The notes: a model not told the origin generated them from the sequence alone. Positions 1 to 9,879 are shown, counted from the first letter of the stretch. The stretch: DNA of 64,000 nucleotides from Acidobacteriota bacterium (GCA_013289665.1 JABCZN010000002.1:428653-492652), one strand, 5' to 3'. Numbers and translations: made by a program.

Positions 1-1460
1 TTCTCGAAATCTATCCAACGTATGAAGACAATGCCTATCGCATCGAAATGTGGGGCGACCAGATTGACAAGATTCGCCAGATCGATCCGCTGACCGGCGA
101 AATCCGCGCCGGCCACGAAGACCTCGCGCGCGTCCCGATCTATCCGAAAACGCACTACGTCATGCAACCCGAGCAGCGCGACCGTGCCATCGTCAGCATC
201 CAGGACGAACTCGACTGGTGGAAAAAGGAATTAGAGAAACAGGGCAAGTTTGTAGAAGCACAGCGCGTCGTCCAGCGCACCATGTTCGACATGGAAATGA
301 TGCGCACCATCGGCTATTGCCACGGCGTCGAGAATTATTCGCGTCACCTGAGCGGCCGCCTCCCGGGCGAAGCTCCGCCCACGCTGCTCGACTACGTGCC
401 ACAGGATTACCTTCTTTTCATTGACGAGTCGCACGCCACGGTTCCGCAAGTTCGCGGCATGTTTAACGGCGACCGCGCACGCAAGCAAACCCTAGTTGAT
501 TACGGTTTCCGCATGCCGTCCGCGCTGGACAACCGCCCGCTGACTTTCGAGGAGTTCGAACATCGCGTCCATCAAGCCATTTACGTTTCCGCAACGCCCG
601 GTCCCTACGAACTCACCAAGTCCGGTGGCGTTTTCGTCGAGCAGGTGATTCGGCCCACGGGTCTCGTCGATCCGGAAGTGGAAATCCGGCCCGTGAAGGG
701 CCAGGTGGACGATCTACTCGAGGAAATTCGTATCCGCGCCGCAAAAAACGAACGCGTGCTCGTCACCACGCTCACAAAGCGCATGGCCGAAGACCTGAGC
801 GAGTATTTCTCCGAAATCGGCGTGCGTTGCCGCTATCTTCATTCCGAAGTGGAAACGCTCGATCGCATCAAGATTCTGCGCGATCTGCGCCGTGGCGAAT
901 TCGACGTCCTTATCGGCATCAACCTGCTTCGCGAGGGACTCGACCTCCCAGAAGTTTCTCTCGTAGCCATTCTCGATGCTGACAAGGAAGGATTTCTGCG
1001 AAGCACCACGTCGCTCATCCAAACCATCGGCCGTTGCGCGCGCCACATCGAGGGCCGCGCCATTCTCTACGCCGATCGCCGCACCGACTCCATGAATCAG
1101 GCCATCGGCGAAACCAATCGCCGCCGCGCCAAGCAGGTCGCCTACAACAAGGAAAACAACATTACCCCGCAGTCCATCATCAAGGGCGTGGACATGGAAC
1201 TCGCGCACATCGTCGAAGCCGACTACGTCACCGTACCGCTAGACACCGTCGGCCTGGACGCCGCCGTCGCCAACGTCAAGTCCGAAGCCCAGCTCGCCGA
1301 AATCCTCCAGCAACTCGAAACCCAGATGCGTGAAGCCGCCAAGAAATTTGAATTCGAAAAAGCCGCCCAACTCCGCGACCGCATCCGCTCCCTGAAACAA
1401 CAAGACCTTGCCGGCCTCTTCTCCAGGGATGCCGCCGGGGGAGCAGCCGCTGCCTCGTAG
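1..1460 (+). CDS. uvrB: UvrABC excision nuclease subunit B, 3' part
   Basis: This is the C-terminal two thirds of UvrB, the damage-verifying helicase-like subunit of cytoplasmic nucleotide excision repair. The reading frame is open from the first complete codon at position 3, so the gene is cut by the window edge. The in-frame ATG at 48 lies inside a conserved block and is not the start. Visible features are the late helicase motifs (a [18 protein letters not shown] block and an IGRCARH motif VI, where many UvrB proteins have IGRAAR) and a C-terminal UVR coiled-coil module (residues around [10 protein letters not shown]) that contacts UvrC. The family assignment is very secure. The DNA-binding beta-hairpin and Walker A region lie outside the window. 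Confidence 0.97.
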   Translation, partial: LEIYPTYEDNAYRIEMWGDQIDKIRQIDPLTGEIRAGHEDLARVPIYPKTHYVMQPEQRDRAIVSIQDELDWWKKELEKQGKFVEAQRVVQRTMFDMEMMRTIGYCHGVENYSRHLSGRLPGEAPPTLLDYVPQDYLLFIDESHATVPQVRGMFNGDRARKQTLVDYGFRMPSALDNRPLTFEEFEHRVHQAIYVSATPGPYELTKSGGVFVEQVIRPTGLVDPEVEIRPVKGQVDDLLEEIRIRAAKNERVLVTTLTKRMAEDLSEYFSEIGVRCRYLHSEVETLDRIKILRDLRRGEFDVLIGINLLREGLDLPEVSLVAILDADKEGFLRSTTSLIQTIGRCARHIEGRAILYADRRTDSMNQAIGETNRRRAKQVAYNKENNITPQSIIKGVDMELAHIVEADYVTVPLDTVGLDAAVANVKSEAQLAEILQQLETQMREAAKKFEFEKAAQLRDRIRSLKQQDLAGLFSRDAAGGAAAAS

Positions 1461-1533
1461 TATTGTTCTCAAGAGCGAGTCGGCTCAACGATGTAGTGCC
1501 GGCTTTTATGCCAGCGCTCTTCGCTTCCATCCG

Positions 1534-1552
1534 CCAGCGCCCTCGGCGCTGG
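1534..1552. terminator. hairpin between convergent uvrB and glycosyltransferase
   Basis: CCAGCGCC-CTC-GGCGCTGG forms an 8-bp perfect stem between two convergent stop codons. There is no strong T-run, so it is a stem-loop that could terminate either gene, or an intergenic palindrome. Confidence 0.4.
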
Positions 1553-1565
1553 AAATTTCAATTCC

Positions 1566-2720
1566 TCACACCATTCCCCGCCGCAACTCCTCCAATTCAT
1601 AAAAAGTCTCGCGCCAATAAATCCCGCCCTGCCTCAACGTAATCACCGTCGAGCGTAACAGGATGTAGGTGATTACCGTCGCGCCCAACGGCAGCGTCAG
1701 GCAATATAACGGCGAAACCCTCATCACCGCGTCACCGCCCAGGTGAAAGCCCAGCGCAATCGTCACCGAAATCGCCGCCAGCACCCGAACCCACCCGCCG
1801 CCAAATGCCAGCCCCAAAAATGGCGCCACATTAAATAGCAGCAAGCCCAGAATCTGCAGCGCCACCATCCCCACGCTAAACCCCGCCGCAGCAAAAAAAT
1901 TCTTCTCCAAGCCGCGAATCAAATTCTCCAGCCCCAGATGCCATTCGACGCTGACCGCGTCCTGCGCAATCGCCACGCCGGAGCGGAATCCCGCCTGCTT
2001 CACCAGTTTTCCCAGCTTCATATCGTCGATCACTTCCATCGCCAGCCGCCGGTGCGCCCCCAACGCCTCGTAAGCCCCTCGCTCGAGCATCTGGAAGGCG
2101 CCGACACCCACATACGCCCGCGAATTCGGGTTGCTCACCTCATGCAGGTCCGCCGCCAATTGAAATCCCATCCCGAAAAACGTAATCAGCACCGTATCCC
2201 AGAACCCACTTCGCTCGACGTCCCCGAGCAATGACAGGTGATCCAGTCTTCGCGCCCTGGCAAGCGCCGCCACTCGCCGCAGCGCATCCGGACGAAACTT
2301 CACATCTGCATCCGTAAAAACCAGCCACTGGCCGCTCGAAGCTTCATAAGCTTTCTGCAGCGCATGCGGCTTTCCCAGCCACCCCGCCGGCAAGTCGCGC
2401 ACGTGCACGACGCGCAGCTGCGGGTGGTTCGCCGCGCACTCATCGAGAATCCGCGCGGTCCGATCCGTCGAGCGGTCATCCACCGCCACAATTTCCAGTT
2501 TGGGATAATCGACCGCCACCAGCGTCGCGAGCGCCCCCGGCAACTTTGTCTCTTCATCCCGCGCCGCAAAAAGCACCGAAATCCGCGGGCAATCCGCATC
2601 CGCCGCCGGAGCGTAGTCCTTCAACCACGGCAGCTGCAGCGCGCCATACGCCACTTTCAGTCCATAAGTCATCCAGAAGAGTGCGACGAGTCCGAACAGA
2701 GCGAGCCAGAGGAGATGCAT
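1566..2720 (-). CDS. Membrane glycosyltransferase, family 2
   Basis: A 384-residue GT-A fold glycosyltransferase. One N-terminal membrane segment (about residues 3-25) is followed by the catalytic domain with the nucleotide-binding DDRSTDRT motif (about residue 80) and a metal-binding DAD (about 137). Three or more hydrophobic segments fill the last 110 residues. The layout matches membrane glycosyltransferases that act on lipid acceptors; HpnB-like hopanoid-associated enzymes share it, but no hopanoid gene is adjacent, so the acceptor is unknown. It diverges from the DUF2520 gene with only 43 bp between the chosen starts, so their promoters must overlap. Confidence 0.85.
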   Translation of the reverse strand: MHLLWLALFGLVALFWMTYGLKVAYGALQLPWLKDYAPAADADCPRISVLFAARDEETKLPGALATLVAVDYPKLEIVAVDDRSTDRTARILDECAANHPQLRVVHVRDLPAGWLGKPHALQKAYEASSGQWLVFTDADVKFRPDALRRVAALARARRLDHLSLLGDVERSGFWDTVLITFFGMGFQLAADLHEVSNPNSRAYVGVGAFQMLERGAYEALGAHRRLAMEVIDDMKLGKLVKQAGFRSGVAIAQDAVSVEWHLGLENLIRGLEKNFFAAAGFSVGMVALQILGLLLFNVAPFLGLAFGGGWVRVLAAISVTIALGFHLGGDAVMRVSPLYCLTLPLGATVITYILLRSTVITLRQGGIYWRETFYELEELRRGMV

Positions 2721-2763
2721 GCGGATTGGAGTCGAATGCCAGCCTCAGGGTATCCTAGCATGG

Positions 2764-3660
2764 ATGCCAAAGAGCCTGGCCATTCTCGGTGCTGGCCGCG
2801 TGGGTCGCGCATTAGGCCGCTTGCTGCACGAACGCGGCTGGCGCACTCTCGTCGTCGCCGCACAGTCCGACCTCACCGCCCGCAAGGCCGCGAAATTCAT
2901 CCGCGCAGGTCAGCCTGTCGCGGGAATCTCTCATCACGCCCTGGCGGCCAAAACCATCCTGGTGAGCGTTCCCGATGACGCTATCCCTGAGGTTGCCGCG
3001 CAACTCGCCCGCATCGGCGCACAGCAACTCCGCGGGAAAATCGTTCTGCACACCAGCGGCGCGTGTGACGCCGGCGCCCTGGAACCTGTGCGCGCGTTTG
3101 GAGCCTTCGCCGGTTCCATGCACCCGATGCAATCTTTTAATGGTGTCAGCGTTCCGCCTCTTGAAGGCAAAATCTTTGCGATCGAGGGCGACGCCCCCGC
3201 GGTCCGAACTGCCCGCTCTATCGCGCGATCCCTCGGCGGCGTCCCCCTGAACATCACCGCCGAAAAAAAACCTCTCTACCACGCCGCGGGTGCCTTCGCC
3301 GCCGGCCTGGTTCTCGCTCTTGAAGAAGCGGGCGTGCAAATGCTCCGGACCTCCGGCCTCCCGCAACGCGAAGCCCAGCACGCACTGGTCTCCCTATCGC
3401 GCCAGGTTCTCGAACACTACGAAAAACTCGGCCCCCACAAGGCCTGGACCGGCCCACTCTCCCGCGGCGATTACGGGGTCGTGGCCGCGAACGAAGAGGC
3501 CGTCGCTCACTACCATCCCGAATTCTTGGAAGCCTACATCGCCGTCACCCGTCTCGCCGGCCATGTCCTCGCCGCTGATCCTGCAGCGGTCCTCGGCCGT
3601 CTTGAAACGCTTCCACGGCATGCTCCGTTGCTTTCCAAAGCCAAAGGGGGCTCAGCTTGA
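2764..3660 (+). CDS. DUF2520 Rossmann-fold NAD(P)-binding protein
   Basis: A 298-residue protein starting MPKSLAILGAGRVGRALG, a canonical Rossmann dinucleotide-binding loop (GAGRVG) at the extreme N-terminus, which is why the ATG at 2764 is preferred over the one at 2719. The second half has the helical fold of the DUF2520/ketopantoate-reductase-like superfamily, with a conserved KPLYHAAGAFAAG segment. Substrate and reaction are not established for the family. Its stop overlaps the start of the downstream M16 protease (TTGA), so the two are translationally coupled. Whether it acts with the protease cannot be judged from sequence. Confidence 0.85.
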   Translation: MPKSLAILGAGRVGRALGRLLHERGWRTLVVAAQSDLTARKAAKFIRAGQPVAGISHHALAAKTILVSVPDDAIPEVAAQLARIGAQQLRGKIVLHTSGACDAGALEPVRAFGAFAGSMHPMQSFNGVSVPPLEGKIFAIEGDAPAVRTARSIARSLGGVPLNITAEKKPLYHAAGAFAAGLVLALEEAGVQMLRTSGLPQREAQHALVSLSRQVLEHYEKLGPHKAWTGPLSRGDYGVVAANEEAVAHYHPEFLEAYIAVTRLAGHVLAADPAAVLGRLETLPRHAPLLSKAKGGSA

Positions 3661-4988
3661 GTTCACTCGAAATTCCCATCCAGCACACCACTCTGAAAAA
3701 TGGGCTGCACGTGGTCATCGCGCCGGACGCGACCGCGCCCGTCGTCACCGTCGGCGTCTACTACAAAATCGGCTTCCGCCTGGAGCCCCAGGGCCGCAGC
3801 GGCTTCGCTCATCTGTTTGAACACATGATGTTCCAGGGCTCGGAAAACGCGCCTAAAATGCAGCACATCAAGCTCATCAATTCGAGCGGCGGCGTCCTGA
3901 ACGGCTCCACAATGTACGACGTCACCAACTACTACGAAGCGGTTCCCTCGAACGGTCTCGAGCGCGTCCTCTGGCTCGAGGCCGACCGCATGCGCGCGCT
4001 CAAAGTGGACGACGAAAACCTCCGCAACCAGCGCGACGTCGTAAAGGAAGAAGTCCGCGTCAACGTCCTCAACCAGCCCTACGGCGGTTTCCCGTGGCTT
4101 GACATGCCTCCCGTCGCCTTCCGCAACTGGGCCAACGCGCACAACTTTTACGGCGATTTTCATGACCTGGACGCGGCGAATCTCGCCGACGTCCAAACGT
4201 TCTTCAAAACCTACTACGTCCCCAACAACGCCGTCCTGCTGATGCTCGGCGACGTCACCCCAAAAGACGGCTTCGCCTTCGCCGAAAAATATTTCGGCTC
4301 TATTCCCGCCGGCGCCGCACCTCCCTTCGCCGATCCGACCGAACCCCCGCAAACTGAAGAGCGCCGCGGCCGCGTCGAAGAAAAATTCGGCACGCTCCCG
4401 GCCATGGCCATCGCCTACGTCATGCCCGACCGGCGCACCCCCGATTGGTACGCCATGGCGCTGCTCGACCAAGCCCTGCATGGCGGCAGAGCGGGACGCA
4501 TTCACCGCGAAATGGTCCTCGAAAAACAGATTGCCGTCGAAGCCGAGGGCGGCGTTGACGACATTTTCGGTTTCAACGGCCCCGCGCAAATGACCACCCG
4601 CATCCTGCACAAACCCGAATGCACAGACGTCCGGACGCTCGAAGCCTTCGACGCCATCGTGCGCGAAGTCCAGCAAAACGGCATCCCCGAGGACGAACTC
4701 CGGCACCTCAAGGTCAAATGGCGTTCCGACTACTACTCCACGCTCGAAGGCGGCCGCGGCGGCTACATGCCGCGCTACGGCCTGATGCATCTGCTCGCCT
4801 GCTTCACGCTCTTCGACAACGAACCGGAACTCGTCAACTCCATCCTCGACGGCTTCCTCGCCGTGAAGCGGGAAGACATTCAGCGCGTCGCGAAAAGATA
4901 TCTTGTGCCCGAGAATCGCGCCATCGTCTTCCGCGCGCCGGTGAACCCCGGTTTAGGCTCGGACGCGGGCGCAAAGGAGGCTGCATAA
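3657..4988 (+). CDS. M16 family zinc protease, catalytic subunit
   Basis: A 443-residue pitrilysin-type (M16B) metallopeptidase. The inverted zinc motif HLFEH is at residues 52-56, with a third ligand Glu at about 131-132, 76 residues on, which is the expected spacing. Translation begins at TTG 3657, overlapping the upstream stop codon and preceded by an AAAGGGGG Shine-Dalgarno. No signal peptide is evident, so a cytoplasmic role is likely, although some relatives act in the periplasm. It is followed with a TAATG overlap by a second M16 subunit lacking the zinc motif; the pair fits the obligate heterodimer arrangement in which only one subunit carries metal. Confidence 0.95.
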   Translation: MSSLEIPIQHTTLKNGLHVVIAPDATAPVVTVGVYYKIGFRLEPQGRSGFAHLFEHMMFQGSENAPKMQHIKLINSSGGVLNGSTMYDVTNYYEAVPSNGLERVLWLEADRMRALKVDDENLRNQRDVVKEEVRVNVLNQPYGGFPWLDMPPVAFRNWANAHNFYGDFHDLDAANLADVQTFFKTYYVPNNAVLLMLGDVTPKDGFAFAEKYFGSIPAGAAPPFADPTEPPQTEERRGRVEEKFGTLPAMAIAYVMPDRRTPDWYAMALLDQALHGGRAGRIHREMVLEKQIAVEAEGGVDDIFGFNGPAQMTTRILHKPECTDVRTLEAFDAIVREVQQNGIPEDELRHLKVKWRSDYYSTLEGGRGGYMPRYGLMHLLACFTLFDNEPELVNSILDGFLAVKREDIQRVAKRYLVPENRAIVFRAPVNPGLGSDAGAKEAA

Positions 4989-6364
4989 TGGCATCCCGCG
5001 CCCCGGAATTCTCCGCCGCCGTCCCCGCGCTGACGCCCGAGCGCCCCGTCACCTGGCCCAGGCGCACCCGCGCGCGCCTTTCCAACGGCCTTGAAGTCGT
5101 TCTCGCCGAGGCCCATTCCATCCCCAAATTTCACGGTGAACTTTATTTCCGCGCCGGCAACGCGCTCGTCTCCAGCCGCTCCACGGGCCTTGCCGAAATG
5201 ACCGCCACTCTCGTGCGCACCGGCACCTCCAAACGCGTCAGCCGCCAGATCGAAGAAGATCTCCGCCGCCTCGGCGCAGACCTCGGCAGCAGCGCCGGGC
5301 AGGACACCAGCGCCATCGGTTTCGCAGGCCTCAGCGAATTCGCCCAGCCGCTTCTCGAACTTGTGAACGAACTCGCCCGTGAAGCCTCCTTCCCCGAAAA
5401 CGAATTCGAACGCGAACGCCGCCAGAAACTCGAAGAGGTAAAGCTCGAACGCACCTCGCCCGGCTTCCTCGCCGGCGAACGTTTGCGAAAAATTCTCTTC
5501 GGCGCGCATCCCTACGCGCGCGTCTCGCCCAGCGAAGCGCAAGTCGCCGCCTACAAACGCAACGACCTAGAAGACGTGTATCGTGAAATCTACACGCCCG
5601 AAAACGGGCTGCTCATCCTGGTCGGCGATTTCGATCCGCAATCCATGCTGAAAACTATCGAAAAAACCTTCGGCAACTGGTCCGGCAAGAAACCCGCCAG
5701 CAAAGAATTCCCTGCCCCGCCCGAGCCCCAGGGCCGCCGCGTCTACCTTGTCCACAATCCCGGCTCAGTCCAGACGCAAATCCTCGCCGGCTGCCACGCC
5801 ATCACCCGCAAGCATCCCGACTGGATCCAGCTTGGCCTCACCAACAGCCTTTACGGCGGCGCTTTCAATTCGCGCCTGGTGATGAATATCCGCGAAGACA
5901 AGGGCTACACCTATAGCCCGCGCAGCAGCGTCCATCCGCTGCGCGAGCATGGCTATTTCTCCGTTTCAGCAGCCGTGCGCAGCGATGTTGTCGCCGCCTC
6001 GCTCACCGAAATTTTCTATGAACTCGACAAGCTTCGCTCCCTTCCCGTCCCCGACGCCGAACTGGCCGACGCCCAAAATTATTTGACCGGTGTCTTCTCC
6101 ATGGGACTCGCCACTCAGGAAGGCCTGCTCTCGCAATTCTCCACCGTCGAACTAAACGAACTTCCGGCCGACTACCTCGAAACCTATCGCGACAAGGTCC
6201 GCGCCATAAGCTCCGCCGACCTGATGGCGGCCGCCCGAAAATATTTCGACTCTGCCAACATGCAAATCGTAATCGTGGGCGACCGCGCCCAAATCGAAGA
6301 CCAGGTTGCCCTCTTCGGGGACCTCTCCATCTTCGACAACCAGGGCAACCTACTCGCCAGTTAG
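4988..6364 (+). CDS. M16 family protease-like subunit lacking zinc motif
   Basis: A 458-residue M16 paralogue. The start is ATG 4988, which shares its A with the preceding TAA and has an ideal AAAGGAGG ribosome-binding site; a longer in-frame extension to 4619 is inside the upstream gene and is rejected. Where an active subunit has HxxEH this protein has GLAEMTATL, so it cannot bind catalytic zinc in the usual way. It keeps the C-terminal signature with conserved Arg and Tyr (NSRLVMNIREDKGYTY) that non-catalytic M16 subunits contribute to substrate binding. Inference: it pairs with the upstream subunit to form the protease chamber. Confidence 0.93.
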   Translation: MASRAPEFSAAVPALTPERPVTWPRRTRARLSNGLEVVLAEAHSIPKFHGELYFRAGNALVSSRSTGLAEMTATLVRTGTSKRVSRQIEEDLRRLGADLGSSAGQDTSAIGFAGLSEFAQPLLELVNELAREASFPENEFERERRQKLEEVKLERTSPGFLAGERLRKILFGAHPYARVSPSEAQVAAYKRNDLEDVYREIYTPENGLLILVGDFDPQSMLKTIEKTFGNWSGKKPASKEFPAPPEPQGRRVYLVHNPGSVQTQILAGCHAITRKHPDWIQLGLTNSLYGGAFNSRLVMNIREDKGYTYSPRSSVHPLREHGYFSVSAAVRSDVVAASLTEIFYELDKLRSLPVPDAELADAQNYLTGVFSMGLATQEGLLSQFSTVELNELPADYLETYRDKVRAISSADLMAAARKYFDSANMQIVIVGDRAQIEDQVALFGDLSIFDNQGNLLAS

Positions 6365-6466
6365 CTTCAAACGGCTTTATAGAGGCCGCCTTCCTGGGTG
6401 CGTGCTTTGCACCCTCAAATGGTCTTACTTAGAGAGAGGACGCCTTACGTCGGAGGATGAGGAGCC

Positions 6467-6787
6467 TTAAAGCAGCTCTAGTTGGTAGTTGAAGTAGTTT
6501 GTGGAGTCCCGAGCGACCAGGTCCGCCGAATGGCCGATTACCCGGTCGTCCCCGTTAAAATCGTGAAACGAGAAGTTTTCTTCAGCTTCCCCCTGCTCAA
6601 ATGTCGACAAACGCCCGGCCGGCAGACTGGGTGGTTCTACGATTCCAGCAATCTTTGAGGTCCCCAGGTGCTTGAATTTTCCAGTTTGAGAACGCACTTC
6701 CTGAATTCTGAAGAGGAGCGGGTTTGTCAGAGGTGTCGCGGGGCGCTCTGAAGTTAAATTGAATTCTTCATGAAACCCGGCGATCAA
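6467..6787 (-). CDS. Small hypothetical protein, unclear start
   Basis: The only sizeable open frame in the 555-bp gap between the protease operon and ribBA. From TTG 6787 it gives 106 residues. The frame stays open for another 130 bp upstream and there encodes a hydrophobic stretch resembling a signal peptide (RILLSCVGVLILLNASW), but that part has no ATG, GTG or TTG. The C-terminus holds a DFNGDDRVI segment similar to Asp-rich FG-GAP-like calcium loops. I cannot assign a function. It may be a secreted protein with a rare start codon or a decayed gene that lost its start. Confidence 0.35.
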   Translation of the reverse strand: MIAGFHEEFNLTSERPATPLTNPLLFRIQEVRSQTGKFKHLGTSKIAGIVEPPSLPAGRLSTFEQGEAEENFSFHDFNGDDRVIGHSADLVARDSTNYFNYQLELL

Positions 6788-6919
6788 CTGTGGTGCGAGC
6801 GTTTCTTCTCGCTGGTGCTCTTCGAGTCTCGAGGAACTGACCCAGGACGCGTTCAGAAGAATTAATACCCCGACACACGACAGGAGAATCCTCCCCGTTC
6901 GAAGGCATGTCCTGCGGTT

Positions 6920-8101
6920 TCATAACCGCTGATGCGTCGGCTTCTGCCCCGAAAGGTTCAGCGGCACCTGATCCGCAATCCGGATCCCGTATCCCTCGAG
7001 GGCCACAACCTTCTTCGGATGATTCGTCAGCACGCGAATATCCTTCAATCCCAAATCAATCAGGACCTGCGCCCCAATACCGCTTTCATGCTGCACCATG
7101 CGCTGCCGCGCCGGCTCGCGATCCAACTGCCCCCGCGAATGAAAATGAATCTGCGGCAACTTGGTCGGCGTCTCCGCATTCTCAATCGTAAATCCGCGCC
7201 CCGTGTGGTGCAGGTACAAAAACACCCCGCGCCCTTCCTGTGCGATCTTTTCCAAGGACTTCGCCACCAATTCCGTGCAGTCGCAAGCCGTGGACCCGAA
7301 CACATCCCCGGTCAGGCAGTGCGAGTGCACGCGCACCAAGGGCGGCGGCGCGCCCTCCAGATCGCCCCGAATCAGCGCCACATGCTGGTCGTGGTCCACG
7401 TCGCTTGAATACGCGATCATCTTAAACTCGCCAAACCGCGTCGGCAGCACCGCTTCCGCCACGCGTCGCACGTAGCGTTCGTGCTGCATCCGGTAGCGAA
7501 TCAAATCCGCCACCGTCAGCATCTTCAATCCATGCTCGCGGCAAAATTCCACCAACTGCGGTACCCGCGACATCGTGCCGTCTTCATTCATGATTTCGCA
7601 GATCACGCCGGAGGGATTGAGGCCCGCAATTCGCGCCAGGTCCACACTGGCTTCTGTCTGCCCCGCGCGAACCAGCACGCCGCCGTTCCGCGCCCGCAAC
7701 GGAAACATGTGCCCGGGCCGCGCCAAATCCTGCGGCCGCGTCTTCGGATCAATCGCGGTCAAAATCGTAATCGCCCGGTCGGAAGCGCTGATGCCGGTAG
7801 TCACTCCCACCTTCGCGTCAATCGCCTCGCAAAACGCGGTCCCATGCACCGAAGTATTGATCGGCGACATGAGCGGCAGGTTCAACTCGTCGCATCGCTG
7901 CTCGGTCAACGCCAGGCAAATCAACCCGCGCCCAAACTTCGCCATGAAATTGATGGCTTCCGGCGTAATCTTCTCCGCCGCCAGCGTCAGGTCGCCTTCG
8001 TTTTCGCGGTCCTCGTCGTCCACCAGGACAATCATCCGCCCCTGGCGAATCTCCTCGACCGCCTCTTCCACCGTGGCAAATCCAAACCGGGTCTCGCTCA
8101 T
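6920..8101 (-). CDS. ribBA: RibBA: DHBP synthase / GTP cyclohydrolase II-like
   Basis: A 393-residue fusion of two riboflavin-pathway entry enzymes. Residues 1-205 are 3,4-dihydroxy-2-butanone-4-phosphate synthase with the acidic [10 protein letters not shown] motif (residues 28-37) and the RPGHMFPL block (128-135), all catalytic residues apparently intact. Residues 210-393 are GTP cyclohydrolase II-like. The zinc cysteines are present (C262, C273, C275), but the usual RQEGRG loop reads HHTGRG (298-303), and the residues aligning with E. coli RibA D126 and R128 appear as V336 and H338. The synthase activity is secure; cyclohydrolase activity is uncertain. I found no FMN riboswitch consensus in the 250 bp upstream. 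Confidence 0.93.
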   Translation of the reverse strand: MSETRFGFATVEEAVEEIRQGRMIVLVDDEDRENEGDLTLAAEKITPEAINFMAKFGRGLICLALTEQRCDELNLPLMSPINTSVHGTAFCEAIDAKVGVTTGISASDRAITILTAIDPKTRPQDLARPGHMFPLRARNGGVLVRAGQTEASVDLARIAGLNPSGVICEIMNEDGTMSRVPQLVEFCREHGLKMLTVADLIRYRMQHERYVRRVAEAVLPTRFGEFKMIAYSSDVDHDQHVALIRGDLEGAPPPLVRVHSHCLTGDVFGSTACDCTELVAKSLEKIAQEGRGVFLYLHHTGRGFTIENAETPTKLPQIHFHSRGQLDREPARQRMVQHESGIGAQVLIDLGLKDIRVLTNHPKKVVALEGYGIRIADQVPLNLSGQKPTHQRL

Positions 8102-8352
8102 AAATTCAGCATAAAGTTATCGAGCGCACGTGTAAAGCTTCGACGCGGCAGCCAGGCAGCCGGAAGGTGAAGAGGAAATGTCGGCGTGTCGACACTTAAA
8201 ACAACACTTGAAGGTAACTTTTTTTCTGAATACTGGTACGGTAGAGTATTCGCAAGTGGCCCGGAACAAACCGGTTACCGCTGAAATTTCCTGGCGCCTG
8301 AACCAGTGCTTTTGAATGGTTTCCCGTTTTGGCCCGGAAACGTAAATGGATG

Positions 8353-8973
8353 CTACGTCACCGACCACCCGAACAACGTCAGCCCCATAAAAATCGCCAG
8401 CGCCGTCAGGCTCACGAGCGACAGCGTCTTCCCATTCCCCAGCAGCAGATTCCGCGTCTCCGCCTTGCAGCACAAGACCGTCGCCACAATCAAGATTGCC
8501 CCCCACGAAATTGCGCACGGCAATCCCGGATACTGCGCCAGGGTAGACATCGTCTTTTCCGAGGGCTGCCCGGCAGGAATCCACCACGGCAAAATCGGCG
8601 CGAATCCCGCCGCCAGCACAAACGTTAGAATCTTCCGGCTCACCCAGCTCCTGATCTTCGTGACCGGTTGCGCCTTGCGCACCTTCCGCCAGACATGGAA
8701 CTCCCACATCAGCAGCGCGCCAGCCAGGGGCATCCATCCATACACGCTTGTCTGATGATCCACCCAGAGCCAACTCCGGAAAAAATGGCCGGTGGGATGC
8801 GTAGCGGCCATCTTGGGCAGCAGCAGCCACCCGGTGACTTCGTTCCCGATCACCGCCAATAGGATCACCAACAGGCTCGTCAGCTGAATCCACTCATACG
8901 TCGGCGACTTCCCGCACCGCGTGCATACCGGACGCTCTGGAAGTATCCTCAGCCCGCAATGCTCGCAATACAC
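8353..8973 (-). CDS. Zinc-ribbon membrane protein
   Basis: A 206-residue protein starting at GTG 8973, where a GAGG Shine-Dalgarno sits about 6 nt upstream and the zinc ribbon begins at once (CEHCG...CTRCG, residues 3-20). A TTG 45 bp upstream is an alternative start. Five hydrophobic segments follow the ribbon, so a cytoplasmic N-terminal ribbon attached to an inner-membrane domain is expected. No enzymatic motif is visible. It is transcribed toward ribBA with a 251-bp gap. Confidence 0.7.
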   Translation of the reverse strand: MYCEHCGLRILPERPVCTRCGKSPTYEWIQLTSLLVILLAVIGNEVTGWLLLPKMAATHPTGHFFRSWLWVDHQTSVYGWMPLAGALLMWEFHVWRKVRKAQPVTKIRSWVSRKILTFVLAAGFAPILPWWIPAGQPSEKTMSTLAQYPGLPCAISWGAILIVATVLCCKAETRNLLLGNGKTLSLVSLTALAIFMGLTLFGWSVT

Positions 8974-9135
8974 GGCAACCTCGCTTCTCTCCCAATGGAG
9001 ACACCGCCCCAGCAGCAAGAAGCCTACGCCCGTGTTTCCCCGAAGCCTACTGGTCCGACGTGCAGCACCCCCAAACGCAAGGCCATTGCCCGGATGGCGG
9101 ATGCCGGCGACATTCGGTCACCCAGGCCAACCGGC

Positions 9136-9261
9136 TTAGACTTGTCTAAAGCCGCCATCCACCAACAATTCCGTTCCGAGGACGTAGCTGCTGTTGTTCT
9201 GGCCCGCTCCAGGGGTCAATTCCTCGCACTCCAATCCATCTTTGATGTAGTGTAGGCGCAT
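9136..9261 (-). pseudogene. Short-chain dehydrogenase C-terminal remnant
   Basis: A 41-codon open frame whose last 20 residues (SSYVLGTELLVDGGFRQV) match the classic C-terminal end of short-chain dehydrogenases, where a YxxG...xxDGG strand closes the Rossmann fold. Nothing of the nucleotide-binding or YxxxK catalytic region lies upstream, so this is a 3' fragment of a deleted gene, or a short peptide that re-used it. Confidence 0.5.
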
Positions 9262-9356
9262 TCTTTTTGTTTACGTCGTGCTAATATCGAGACTTGAGAC
9301 CAATCGGTCGCATATGTTGCCGCAACACACGGCAATACGCGCATCAACGAGGATTC

Positions 9357-9764
9357 ATGAAAAACGTTGACCCAAACGAGGTTCCAATCGCGCGCCTGAT
9401 CGGCTTTGAGATGAATGAAATCGCGGATGGACGCGCGGTCGTGACCCTGGCGGCCGGGCCGCAGCACACCAATCCCATGGGAACCCTCCATGGGGGAGTC
9501 CTGTGCGATATCGCGGACGCCGCAATGGGTATGGCCTTTGCCAACACGCTGGCGCCGGACGAATCCTTTACGACAATCGAACTAAAGATCAATTTCTTCC
9601 GCCCCGTGTGGGAGGCCCGTCTCCGCGCCGAAGGCAAAGTGGTGCGCCGCGGCAGCACGGTCGGCTACATCGAATGCGAAATCACCGATGAAAGCAGCCG
9701 CCTCGTCGCCAAAGCATCGTCAACGTGTATGGTCCTGCGAGGCGACAGCGCCAAGGGACGTTAA
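9357..9764 (+). CDS. PaaI-type hotdog thioesterase
   Basis: A 135-residue single-domain hotdog-fold acyl-CoA thioesterase. The start at ATG 9357 follows an ACGAGG ribosome-binding site and removes a spurious 21-codon extension. The diagnostic segment NPMGTLHGGVLCDIADAAMG carries the HGG turn and an acidic residue (D) on the long helix where PaaI-type enzymes place the catalytic Asp/Glu. The substrate is not deducible; the family hydrolyses phenylacetyl- and other aromatic or medium-chain acyl-CoAs. It is a single gene, convergent with the TonB-dependent receptor. Confidence 0.88.
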   Translation: MKNVDPNEVPIARLIGFEMNEIADGRAVVTLAAGPQHTNPMGTLHGGVLCDIADAAMGMAFANTLAPDESFTTIELKINFFRPVWEARLRAEGKVVRRGSTVGYIECEITDESSRLVAKASSTCMVLRGDSAKGR

Positions 9765-9879
9765 ACTCCCAATTCCACCTTTTGGGTTCCTGCCTCTTCA
9801 ATTCCTCGGCTGCACCACCATTGTCAAAAGACGAAGGCAGGTGGTGAGCCTGCCCTCGCCCGGTCTGGCTCCAGATGTC

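Noticed and set aside
2238..2978. 246-codon plus-strand open frame spanning the glycosyltransferase start
   Set aside because: Arg/Pro/His-rich sequence without domains; it overlaps two genes with secure motifs.
3663..4790. 375-codon minus-strand open frame
   Set aside because: Shadow of the M16 protease gene, which has intact HLFEH and coupling signals.
8102..8352. FMN riboswitch upstream of ribBA
   Set aside because: The conserved RFN sequence blocks are absent, and I see no five-stem layout or terminator before the gene.
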